NCBI RefSeq assembly: GCF_003604195.1
Contig: NZ_QXGR01000007.1
Span: 124,001-188,000, forward strand
Length of the DNA: 64,000 nucleotides
Reading direction: 5' to 3'
From: Simplicispira lacusdiani
GTDB lineage: Bacteria > Pseudomonadota > Gammaproteobacteria > Burkholderiales > Burkholderiaceae_C
Shown here in pieces: positions 9,590-17,343 of this stretch; positions within the stretch are counted from its first letter, which is position 1; every line of letters starts with the position of its first letter. A program made the translations under genes and the position numbers. The notes beneath the pieces were generated by a model. That model was not told the DNA's origin, did not search any database, and saw nothing but the letters and a program-made list of their open reading frames with translations.

Positions 9590-10038
9590 AGCACGCCGAT
9601 CACGTGCACTTCGAACGTGACGGGCTGGCCCGCCAGCGGGTGGTTGAAGTCGATCAACAGCGCCTCGGGGCTCTCGGCATTGCCTACCTGCAGCACCACG
9701 CCGGCGTAGGTGCTCATGCCGTCGGGCGTGCAGAACTCCACCACCTCGCCCACGTGGTACACGTCGTCCGGGTCGCCCAATTCATTGAGCAGCTTGCGTC
9801 CCACCCACTGCTGCATCTCGGGATTGCGCTCGCCAAAAGCCTCGCCCTGGGCCAGCTCGAACGTGGTGCGCGTGCCCTCTTCCAGGCCCAGCAGACGCTG
9901 CTCCATGGCCGGCGACAGCTCGCTGTTGCCCAGCGTCAGCGTGGCCGGCTTGTCGGCGAAGGTGTTGATGACGTCGCCGGCGGGGCCCGCCAGACGGTAA
10001 TGCAGGGTCAGGAAAGAACCCGGTTGAACAGTTGCCAT
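9586..10038 (-). CDS. fkpB: FKBP-type peptidyl-prolyl isomerase, SlpA/FkpB type
   Basis: This encodes 150 aa, matching SlpA/FkpB (about 150 aa). The FKBP fold is split by an IF (insert-in-flap) domain: [10 protein letters not shown], then [19 protein letters not shown], then [15 protein letters not shown], and the C-terminal strand [17 protein letters not shown] with the family-typical DFNHPLAG motif. It catalyses cis-trans isomerisation of prolyl bonds and acts as a cytoplasmic chaperone. It overlaps ispH by 4 bp and is the promoter-proximal gene of the pair. Confidence 0.95.
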   Translation of the reverse strand: MATVQPGSFLTLHYRLAGPAGDVINTFADKPATLTLGNSELSPAMEQRLLGLEEGTRTTFELAQGEAFGERNPEMQQWVGRKLLNELGDPDDVYHVGEVVEFCTPDGMSTYAGVVLQVGNAESPEALLIDFNHPLAGQPVTFEVHVIGVL

Positions 10039-10094
10039 GAGTGCCTCGATAAACTGGCGCCATTTTACGTTTGGGCCCTTTCGGCCCCCTTGCC

Positions 10095-10805
10095 ATGCCG
10101 CTCAAAGACCTTCCTGCCGACGCGCAGCCGCGCGAAAAGCTGCTGGCGCGCGGCCCCGCCGCGCTGTCGGACGCCGAGCTGCTGGCCCTGCTGCTGCGCA
10201 CCGGCATCGTGGGCAAGGGCGTGCTGCAACTGGCGCAGGAGCTGCTGGACCCGCCCGGGCGCGACGCCGCCGGCCGGCCCACGGGCGGCTTTGGCGGCAT
10301 CGCCGGCCTGTTGCACGCGGGCGCCGACGACCTGCGCCGCATCAAGGGCCTGGGCCCGGCCAAGCGCGCCGAACTCGTGGCCGTGCTGGAACTGGCGCGC
10401 CGCGCCCTGGCCCAGCAGTTGCAAGAGCGCCAGGTGTTCGACTCGGCCGACACGGTGAAGCACTACCTGCAACTGCACCTGGCCAATAAGGGCCACGAGG
10501 TCTTCGCCGTGCTGTTCCTCGACAGCCAGCACCGGCTGCTGGCCCTGGAAGAGCTCTTCCGTGGCACCCTTGCGCAAACCAGCGTGTACCCGCGCGAAGT
10601 GGTGCTGCGCGCCCTGCACCACCAGGCCGCTGCCGTGGTGCTGGCCCACAACCACCCCAGCGGCAGCGTGCAGCCCAGCCGCGCCGACGAACAGCTCACG
10701 CAAACCCTGAAGGCCGCGCTGGCCCTGGTGGACGTGCGCGTGCTCGACCATGTGATCGTCGCGCCCGGCCAGGCCCTGTCGATGGCCGAGAAAGGCCTCG
10801 TGTAG
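10095..10805 (+). CDS. radC: RadC family JAB/MPN-domain protein
   Basis: This encodes 236 aa. The N-terminal UPF0758 HhH-like part ([20 protein letters not shown], then [19 protein letters not shown]) precedes the MPN/JAB+ metalloprotease-like domain with its zinc motif [15 protein letters not shown] (His-x-His...Ser...Asp) at about residues 192-206. RadC is widespread, but a repair role is not established; JAB domains are typically isopeptidases. The ATG at 10095 is preferred over an upstream TTG. The stop codon TAG lies inside the left arm of a long palindromic element. Confidence 0.93.
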   Translation: MPLKDLPADAQPREKLLARGPAALSDAELLALLLRTGIVGKGVLQLAQELLDPPGRDAAGRPTGGFGGIAGLLHAGADDLRRIKGLGPAKRAELVAVLELARRALAQQLQERQVFDSADTVKHYLQLHLANKGHEVFAVLFLDSQHRLLALEELFRGTLAQTSVYPREVVLRALHHQAAAVVLAHNHPSGSVQPSRADEQLTQTLKAALALVDVRVLDHVIVAPGQALSMAEKGLV

Positions 10806-11063
10806 TGTTTCACTCTTATGGGTACTTTCAGAGCCCCGAAAAAGCCGCACGGCTAGGCGCAGCGCGCAGGCAATGGTGGCGCCCTTGTCAAGCGCTGAAA
10901 CGACGCTGGGCGGCTTTTTCGGGGCTCCCTTCGGGCGAGTGCCCAAGGGGCCATCTGCGTTGTTGCAGTGGCTTGACGTAACCCGTTATGCCTGCGCCCC
11001 TGCGCCTAGCAGCTGGCCCCTTGGGCTCTCGCTGAAAGTACCCATAAGAGTGAAACACTACAC
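10800..11063. repeat. 264-bp nested palindromic element between radC and smr
   Basis: The ends are a perfect 32-bp inverted repeat (10800-10831 and 11032-11063). Inside are further arms: a perfect 16-bp pair (10832-10847, 10911-10926), a perfect 12-bp pair (10941-10952, 11015-11026) extendable with one mismatch, and an imperfect 19/20-bp pair (10853-10871, 10990-11009). The element contains the radC stop codon. An ATG frame from 10873 runs through it into smr, but its translation has no recognisable features. The structure resembles a MITE or a structured mobile repeat; no transposase or clear target duplication is seen. Confidence 0.8.
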
Positions 11064-11289
11064 CAGCTTGAGCCTGCCCGGCCACACCGCCCTGCGCCTG
11101 GCGCTGGAGAGAGCGCGCGCGCCCAAGGCGGCACCGGAACCACCCGCAGCCGCGCCTGCCAGCCCGCCCGCCGCGCCACCCCGGCCAGCGCCCGCACCGC
11201 GCCCGCCACGGCCCGCGCCGGCCTCCAGCACCACGCCAACCTCGCGCCAGCCACGCCGCAGCAGCGCCCCCGCGCCCCGCCGCGCCAGC

Positions 11290-11940
11290 GTGCGCGTGAC
11301 CGACCTGCAGGACCTGGCCGCCGTGGCCCGCCACCTGCGCGAGGAACAGGCCCGCCTGGAGGCCGAGGAAAAGGCCCGGCGCGAAGCGGCAGCACGCCGC
11401 GAGGCCGAGCGCCACCAGTTCAGCCGCGCCGTGGGCCCCGTCACCCGGCTGCGCGACCGCAACCTGGCCCGCCTGCGCCGCCCCCTGCCACCGCCCCTGC
11501 CCGTGCAGCACGCGCTGGACGAGCAGCGCGTGCTGCTCGAATCGATCAGCGACGACTTCGACGTCAGCACCCTGCTCGACACCGACGACCAGCTGAGTTT
11601 TCGCCGCCCCGGCATCGGCGTGGAGGTGACGCGCCGCCTGCGCGCCGGACACTGGAGCATCCAGCGCCAACTCGACCTGCACGGCCTGCGCGTGGACGAG
11701 GCGCGCGAGGCGCTCGGTGAATTCATCCGCACCGCCCACAAGAACGGCGTGCGCTGCGTGCGCGTGGTGCACGGCAAGGGCCTGGGCTCGCCCGGCAAGA
11801 GCCCCGTGCTCAAGAGCCGCGTGCAGCGCTGGCTGGTGCAGAAGCACGAGGTGCTGGCCTTCGTGCAGGCGCGGCCGGTGGACGGCGGCGCGGGGGCGAT
11901 GCTGGTGCTGCTGCAGCCGGTGGGTGGGCGGCAAAGGTGA
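11290..11940 (+). CDS. Smr-domain protein (MutS2 C-terminal type endonuclease-like)
   Basis: From the GTG at 11290 this encodes 216 aa. A charged helix (residues about 10-45, rich in E, A and R) and a linker precede DFDVSTLLDTDDQLSFRRPG and a full Smr domain: QLDLHGLRVDEAREALGEFI (the LDLHG motif), VRVVHGKGLGSPG (the HGxG motif) and a C-terminal strand GAGAMLVLLQ. Smr domains nick DNA or cleave RNA. The frame has no ATG of its own after the palindrome; it is open further upstream through Pro/Ala-rich sequence to a GTG at 11050 inside the palindrome, so the true start is uncertain. The RadC neighbourhood adds no functional proof. Confidence 0.85.
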   Translation: MRVTDLQDLAAVARHLREEQARLEAEEKARREAAARREAERHQFSRAVGPVTRLRDRNLARLRRPLPPPLPVQHALDEQRVLLESISDDFDVSTLLDTDDQLSFRRPGIGVEVTRRLRAGHWSIQRQLDLHGLRVDEAREALGEFIRTAHKNGVRCVRVVHGKGLGSPGKSPVLKSRVQRWLVQKHEVLAFVQARPVDGGAGAMLVLLQPVGGRQR

Positions 11941-11961
11941 CGCCGCCGTCATCTACCTCCG

Positions 11962-12489
11962 TCAGAGATAAGGCGCCGCCAATGCGTGATGCCGCCGTTC
12001 GTCGATCCCCCGCCGCTGCTCCAGCGCCAGCGCGTGCCGCGAGGCCGGTCGCAGGTACACCAGTGGTCGGTGTTCGTCCGAGAGTTCGATGCGCACGGGC
12101 AGACCCGCCGTCTTGCGGTAGACCTTGAGTTCATTGGCCAGCATGCCATGCTGGTGCAGCACGGCGGCGGCGCCTTCGGTGTCGAAGACCCGGAGGCATA
12201 GGTCGTGCGTGGCACGGTCCACCTCCACCCACACGCCCCAGCCAAAATAGTCGTCGCGGTGGGTGAAGGGCACGGGAAGCACGCAGCGGATGAAGTGGCG
12301 GTTGTCGTCCAGGGTGCAAAAGTCGGGGTTGTACCGGGCGCGGCGGTAGCGTTCCAGGTAGCCCAGGTCAAACACGGCGTCGGGCAGGCCGCAGGCGATG
12401 TCGGTCAGCAGCTCGTCGTGCCATTCGCCGCAGCAGGCGCAGCGGAAGCCTTTGCGAGCGGTTTTCTTGCGGGTCGTGGACGCGGCCAT
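11962..12489 (-). CDS. DUF2199 protein with CxxC zinc knuckle
   Basis: This encodes 175 aa. After a basic N-terminus (MAASTTRKKTARKG) comes FRCACCGEWHDEL, the CxxC-G-x-x-H-D pattern that opens DUF2199, then the acidic/aromatic DDNRHFIRCVLPVPFTH and a YFGWGVWVEVD strand. The function of DUF2199 is unknown. The ATG at 12489 has AGGAG about 5 nt upstream and is preferred over a further-upstream ATG. It is convergent with smr (21 bp between stops). Confidence 0.85.
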   Translation of the reverse strand: MAASTTRKKTARKGFRCACCGEWHDELLTDIACGLPDAVFDLGYLERYRRARYNPDFCTLDDNRHFIRCVLPVPFTHRDDYFGWGVWVEVDRATHDLCLRVFDTEGAAAVLHQHGMLANELKVYRKTAGLPVRIELSDEHRPLVYLRPASRHALALEQRRGIDERRHHALAAPYL

Positions 12490-12572
12490 GGGGCTCCTGG
12501 GTGGGTGGTTGCCAGGTGCACATCTTGCCTCAGCGCCATTCTTGAATGGAATCCGCCTCAAACGCCCATTCG

Positions 12573-12606
12573 ATAAACGCTAGCAGCTATACATTCAATA
12601 GCGCCC
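12573..12606 (+). repeat. Short CAGCTAT repeat, copy b
   Basis: The core ACGCTAGCAGCTATACATTC is followed by CAATAG. It ends 1 bp from the stop codon of the truncated haemoglobin gene (12608), the same placement as copies a and c. Confidence 0.72.
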
Positions 12607-12607
12607 C

Positions 12608-13012
12608 TCACAGCCCCTTGTTGCGCATCCAGTCAGCCGTATTGAAGAAGCTCGCCTTCAACCGCGTGCGCAACTCCTCGGGCGTGGCGCATTCCGCCAT
12701 GGCCTGGTCCATGCAGGCCACCCACTGGTCGCGCTCCTTCACGCCGATGGCAAACGGCATGTGGCGTGCGCGCAGGCGCGGGTGGCCGAAGCGGCTGGTG
12801 TAGTGCTCGGGGCCGCCGAGCCAGCCGCAGAGGAACCAGAACAGCTTGTCGCGCGACTCATCAAGCGTGCTGCCGTGCGTGGCGCGCAGCGCGGCGTAGC
12901 CGGGCTCCAGGTCCATGAGGTCGTAGAAGCGGTCCACCAGGGCGCGCACGGCGGGCTCGCCTCCGATGCGCTCGAACAGCGGGGTTTCGGCCGGGGTGTC
13001 TTCAGGGTTCAT
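12608..13012 (-). CDS. Group II truncated haemoglobin
   Basis: This encodes 134 aa, the size of a 2/2 globin. Visible features are LFERIGGEPAVRALVDRFYD (helix A/B with the B10 Tyr), the proximal His in LRARHMPF (F8) and the Trp in RDQWVACMDQA (G8), which is diagnostic of group II. The heme pocket should bind O2 or NO; roles in oxygen chemistry or NO detoxification are known for the family but not shown here. It lies directly upstream of the FtsX-like permease end on the same strand, with a repeat between them. Confidence 0.93.
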   Translation of the reverse strand: MNPEDTPAETPLFERIGGEPAVRALVDRFYDLMDLEPGYAALRATHGSTLDESRDKLFWFLCGWLGGPEHYTSRFGHPRLRARHMPFAIGVKERDQWVACMDQAMAECATPEELRTRLKASFFNTADWMRNKGL

Positions 13013-13015
13013 GGC

Positions 13016-13073
13016 AAAAACGGGCTGCAGCGCAATACCATCAAGCGCCAGCAGCTATTAAAACAATAGTATT
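13016..13073 (+). repeat. Short CAGCTAT repeat, copy c (long form)
   Basis: This is one of the fullest copies: AAAAACGGGCTGCAGCGCAA, then CAAGCGCCAGCAGCTATTAA, then ACAATAG. It fills the whole gap between the haemoglobin start (13012) and the permease stop (13075-13077). Confidence 0.78.
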
Positions 13074-13074
13074 T

Positions 13075-15594
13075 CTACTCCGCTGCACGGCGCAGCGTGT
13101 CCACCACGGGGCGTTGCAGCACCTCGCGCAGGCCCCACCAGCCCGCCAGCAGCGCCAGCACGGCGCCGGCCAGGCCGCCGGCCAGGGGCACCAGGGGCGA
13201 GGCGGTCCAGGTGAAGTCGAACACGAAGCGCGCCAGCGCCCAGCCCACGGCCACGGCCACGCAACTGGCCAGCACGCCGGCGAGCAGGCCCACGCCGGCC
13301 AGCTCAGCGCGCTGCACGTCGCCCAGCAGGCTGCCGCGCGCGCCCAGGGCGCGCATGATGGCGTATTCGCGGGCGCGCTCCTCGCGCGTGGCGGTGACGG
13401 CGGCGAACAGCACCACCAGGCCGGCGGCCAGGGTGAAGCCGAACAGGAATTCCACCGCGCGCACCACCTGGTCGAGCACGCGCTGCACCTGCATCAGCGT
13501 GGCGCCCATGTCCACGTTGGTGATGTTGGGGAATTGGCGCACCAGGGCGTTGTCGAAGCCGGCGGTCTCGGGCGCGCGGTAGGCGGCGAGGTAGGTCACG
13601 GCCGCGCCCTCCAGGTGGTCCACCGGGAACATGACGAAGAAGTTGGCGCGCATGGAGCCCCAGTCCACCTTGCGCAGCGAGGTGATGCGTACCTCGTGCT
13701 GCACGCCCGCCATGTCGAAGCGCATGGTGTCGCCCAGTTTCAGGCCCAGGGTCTTGGCCAGGCCGTCCTCCACGCTGGCCGCGCCCTGTTCGCCGGGCGT
13801 CCAGCGGCCGGCCACCACCTGGTTGTGCGGCGGCTGCACGGCGGCGTTGGAGAGGTTGAATTCGCGCTCCACCAGGCGCTGGGCCCGGTCGTCGGCGTAG
13901 CTCTCGGGGCCGATGGGCTGGCCGTTCACGGCCACCAGGCGGCCACGGATCATGGGGTACCAGTCGTAGCGGCCAACGCCCGCGTCCTTCAGCGTCTGGC
14001 GGAAAGTGTCGGCCTGGTCAGGCTGGATGTTGATGACGAAGCGGTTGGGCGCGTCGGGCGGCGTGGCCTGGCGCCAGCTGGCGATGAGGTCGGTGCGCAG
14101 CAGCACCAGCAGCACCAGCGCCAGCAGGCCCACGGCCAGGCTGCTGACCTGCACCACGGCATAGGCCGGGCGCGCCGAGATCTGGCGCGTGGCCAGCACC
14201 AGCCAGCGCGGCGCGGTGGCCTCGTTCACGGTTTTGCGCAGCACCGCCACGGCCAGCCAGCTCAGCAGCGCGAACAGGCCCACGGCCACGGCGAAGCCGC
14301 CCACGGCGATGAGCCCAAGCTTGAGGTCGCTGCTGACCACGAGCAGCAGCGCCGCGAAGCCTGCCATGCCCAGGCCCAGCACGGCCAGCGAGGCCGGGCG
14401 CAGGGCGCCAATGTCGCGCCGGATCACGCGCAGCGGCGGCACCTGCGCCAGTTGCAGCACGGGCGGCAGACCAAAGGCCACGAGCAGCGTGAGCCCCACG
14501 CCCAGGCCCAGAGCGGCGGGCCAGGCGCTGGCGCCGGGCAGCGCCGATTCCACCAACCCGGCCAGCAGCACCACGAACACATGGTGCACGGCATAGCCCA
14601 GCAGCACGCCCAGCGCGCTGGCGGCCAGGCCCACGAGGATGAATTCCACCGCGTAGCTGCCGGCGATGGCGCGCTGGCTCTGGCCCAGCACGCGCAGCAT
14701 GGCCGAGGCGTCGAGGTGGCCGGCGGCGAAGCCGCGCGCCGCCAGCGCCACGGCCACGGCCGACAGCAGCGCGGCCAGCAGCGCCACGAGGCTGAGGAAT
14801 TTCTGCGCGCGGTCCAGCGTCTGCTTCATCTCGGGGCGGCCCGATTCGATCGATTCGAGGCGCACGCCGCGCGCGCTGCTGCGCTGCACCTCCTGCTCGG
14901 CCCAGGTGCTGAACTCGCGCACGGCGCGCGGCTCGCCCGCCACGGCGAAGCGGTAGGTCAGGCGGCTGGCGGGCTGCACCAGGCCGGTGGCGGGCACGTC
15001 GGCCTCGTTCACCATGACGCGTGGCGCGAAGGCCATGAAGCCGGCGCCCCGGTCGGGTTCGATGACGATGATGCGGGTGATGCGCAGGCTGGCGTCGCCC
15101 AGCAGCAGCGGGTCGCCCATTTTCAGGCCCAGGGAGTCGAGCAGGGGCGCATCCACCCACACCTCGCCGGGCGCGGGGATGTCGCGCGTGGTCTGCTCGG
15201 GCGCCCCGGGCGCGGCCGCCACGGTGAGGCTGCCGCGCAGCGGGTAGCCCTTTTCGACGCTCTTGAAGGCCACGAGGCGGCTGGCGCCGCCCTGGGCGTC
15301 GCTGGCGCGGCCCATGGTGGGAAAGCCCACGGTGGTCACCATTTGCAGGCCCAGCGCCCGCGCGCGCTGCACGATGGGTTCTGGCGTGGGGTTGTCGCTG
15401 GCCACCACGGCGTCGCCGCCGAGGATCTGCAGGGCGTCGCGCTGTAGGCCGCCCTGCAGGCGGTCGGCAAAGAAGGCCACCGAGGTGAGCGCGGCCACGG
15501 CCAGGGTCACGGCCACGGCGAGCAGGCGCAGCTCGCCGGCGCGCAGGTCGCGCAGCAGGGTGCGCCAGCCGAGCTGGAAAATCGAGAGGTTCAT
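13075..15594 (-). CDS. FtsX/MacB-like ABC transporter permease (YbbP type)
   Basis: This encodes 839 aa. One helix at the N-terminus (about 22-45) is followed by a large periplasmic domain (to about 260), a cluster of helices, a second periplasmic domain (about 520-700) and three C-terminal helices carrying the FtsX-type sequence AREYAIMRALGARGS. This double FtsX layout is that of YbbP-type permeases, which work with a YbbA/LolD-like ATPase and often a TesA esterase. The ATPase gene is not adjacent here. The substrate is unknown; lipid or lipoprotein handling is a family-level inference. Confidence 0.88.
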   Translation of the reverse strand: MNLSIFQLGWRTLLRDLRAGELRLLAVAVTLAVAALTSVAFFADRLQGGLQRDALQILGGDAVVASDNPTPEPIVQRARALGLQMVTTVGFPTMGRASDAQGGASRLVAFKSVEKGYPLRGSLTVAAAPGAPEQTTRDIPAPGEVWVDAPLLDSLGLKMGDPLLLGDASLRITRIIVIEPDRGAGFMAFAPRVMVNEADVPATGLVQPASRLTYRFAVAGEPRAVREFSTWAEQEVQRSSARGVRLESIESGRPEMKQTLDRAQKFLSLVALLAALLSAVAVALAARGFAAGHLDASAMLRVLGQSQRAIAGSYAVEFILVGLAASALGVLLGYAVHHVFVVLLAGLVESALPGASAWPAALGLGVGLTLLVAFGLPPVLQLAQVPPLRVIRRDIGALRPASLAVLGLGMAGFAALLLVVSSDLKLGLIAVGGFAVAVGLFALLSWLAVAVLRKTVNEATAPRWLVLATRQISARPAYAVVQVSSLAVGLLALVLLVLLRTDLIASWRQATPPDAPNRFVINIQPDQADTFRQTLKDAGVGRYDWYPMIRGRLVAVNGQPIGPESYADDRAQRLVEREFNLSNAAVQPPHNQVVAGRWTPGEQGAASVEDGLAKTLGLKLGDTMRFDMAGVQHEVRITSLRKVDWGSMRANFFVMFPVDHLEGAAVTYLAAYRAPETAGFDNALVRQFPNITNVDMGATLMQVQRVLDQVVRAVEFLFGFTLAAGLVVLFAAVTATREERAREYAIMRALGARGSLLGDVQRAELAGVGLLAGVLASCVAVAVGWALARFVFDFTWTASPLVPLAGGLAGAVLALLAGWWGLREVLQRPVVDTLRRAAE

Positions 15595-15667
15595 GGGTGC
15601 CTACCTTAGCGCAATTGCCCGTGGGGCACGCCTTGGCGGGGCTTTATGCGGCCGGAGGCAGCCCGCG

Positions 15668-17170
15668 TCACTCCCACCACATGGCGCCGACGTCGTGCAC
15701 GAAGATGGGGTAGTTCATCCACACCCCGCGCAGCCCCTTGCGCGCCACGGTGCCGATCTGGGCGGCGAAGATCCAGGCGTTGACGGCGTCCTGCGCCAAG
15801 TGGCGCTGGATCTCGACCAGCAGCCGCTGGCGCTCGCGGGCGTTGGCGCTCTCGGCATGGCGCGCCACGAGACCGCGGAAGGCCGGGCTGTCGTAGCCGA
15901 AGTAGTACTGCGGGTCGGTGTAGATCTGGTAATCCAGCGGCTCGACGTGGTTGATCAGCGTGAGGTCGAACTGGCCCTTGAAGGTGCCCGCGAGCCATTG
16001 CGCCCATTCGACATGCTCCAGCTTGACCACGACACCCACCTTGGCCAGATCGGCCGCCACGGCCGGGCCGCCCATGCGGGCGTAGGGGGTGGGCGGCAGG
16101 GTCAGCGTCAGCTCCAGCGGGGTCTTGACGCCGGCCTCGCGCAGGAGCGCGCGGGCACGGTCCGGGTCGTAGGGGTACATGCCGGCCAGGTGCACATAGC
16201 CCGCGTCGGTGGGCGAGAAATGGCTGCCGATGGCCTTGCCCCGGCCTTCGAGCACTTCGCGGATGAAGGCCTCGCGGTCGATGGCGTGGGTGATGGCGCG
16301 GCGCACGCGCGCGTCGTCCAGGGGCTTGCGCCGATGGTTCAGCGCCAGCATGCCCTTGCCGCTGGACGAGCCGATGAGCACGTGGTAGCGGCTGTCGCCC
16401 CGGAAACGGCTGACGTTGTGCGTGGCGAAGTTGAAGAACATGTCGATCTCTCCCGCCTGCACCGCCGCCGCCTGCGCCACCGGGTCGTGGATGAAGCGGA
16501 AGGTCACGCGGTCGATCCGCACCTTGGCCGGCTGCCGGTAGCTGTCGGCCTTGGCGAGGGTGATGTGCTTGCCCCGGACCCACTGTTCGAAGCGGTACGG
16601 TCCGGTCCCCACGGGCCAGGTGGCGGCCTGGCCGGCGCTGTCGGGGTGCAGGATGACGGCGGTGTTCTCGCCCAAGCGGAACAGCAGGCTGGCGTCCGGG
16701 CGGGCCAGCACCAGGATCACGGTGCGCGGATCGGGCGTCTCGATGCGGGTGATGTTGTCGAACAGCGCCTTGCGCGCCTTGTTGGTGGAGCCCGGCGCCT
16801 TGGCGCGCTCGAAGCTGAACTTCACGGCCGACGCATCGAACGGCGCGCCATCATGGAAGCGCACGCCCTTGCGCAGCCGGAAGGTGTAGGCCTTGCCATC
16901 CGGGTCCTGGCTCCAGGATTCGGCCAGCAGGGGCGCGATGGCGCCGTTTTCCTCGATCTTCACGAGGCCCTCGAACACGTTGTAGTGCACCACCTCGCCA
17001 ATCGAGGCGGCGGGCGCCATGGTGGGGTCCAGGCTGTCGGGCTCCAGCGAGATGTTGATGGACACCGCGCGCGGCACCGCATGCGCCAGGGCCTGGGGCG
17101 CCCAGCCCAGCCCGGCCAGGCTGGCGATGGCGATCAGGCGGTGGGCCAGGGCACGGCGGGTCAGTGGCAC
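15668..17170 (-). CDS. Periplasmic peptide/nickel-type ABC substrate-binding protein
   Basis: This encodes 500 aa from a GTG at 17170, which begins a signal peptide (VPLTRRALAHRLIAIASLAG to ALA) and has AAGGA about 9 nt upstream. ATG starts at 17251 or further upstream would add a non-hydrophobic leader. The body is an SBP_bac_5 (OppA/DppA) protein: NISLEPDSLDPTMAPAASIG, LAESWSQDPDGKAYTFRLRK and VRFHDGAPFDASAVKFSFER. It binds peptides, nickel chelates or similar ligands for an ABC importer, but no permease or ATPase genes adjoin it, so the ligand is open. Confidence 0.9.
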   Translation of the reverse strand: MPLTRRALAHRLIAIASLAGLGWAPQALAHAVPRAVSINISLEPDSLDPTMAPAASIGEVVHYNVFEGLVKIEENGAIAPLLAESWSQDPDGKAYTFRLRKGVRFHDGAPFDASAVKFSFERAKAPGSTNKARKALFDNITRIETPDPRTVILVLARPDASLLFRLGENTAVILHPDSAGQAATWPVGTGPYRFEQWVRGKHITLAKADSYRQPAKVRIDRVTFRFIHDPVAQAAAVQAGEIDMFFNFATHNVSRFRGDSRYHVLIGSSSGKGMLALNHRRKPLDDARVRRAITHAIDREAFIREVLEGRGKAIGSHFSPTDAGYVHLAGMYPYDPDRARALLREAGVKTPLELTLTLPPTPYARMGGPAVAADLAKVGVVVKLEHVEWAQWLAGTFKGQFDLTLINHVEPLDYQIYTDPQYYFGYDSPAFRGLVARHAESANARERQRLLVEIQRHLAQDAVNAWIFAAQIGTVARKGLRGVWMNYPIFVHDVGAMWWE

Positions 17171-17343
17171 GGCGATATCCTTCGTGTCAAGCGGTGAAAT
17201 GCGCTGATCGGCACCCGGTGTCCGGGCTCGATCTGGAACAAAGTGTGACATAGTCTTTTCGTTGCTTGCACCATTCGCCCGCATTCACGGAAAAAACACC
17301 CCGTTTTGCCCCTGCCCGCCCCGTCAACGCCTCTTCGGACACC

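Noticed and set aside
10873..11049. An ATG-initiated N-terminal extension of smr starting inside the palindrome.
   Set aside because: The 59 extra codons translate palindrome sequence and have no counterpart in the Smr family.
13114..15447. A 777-codon open frame antisense to the FtsX-like permease.
   Set aside because: Its His/Gln/Arg/Gly-rich translation has no domain features, while the permease is complete.
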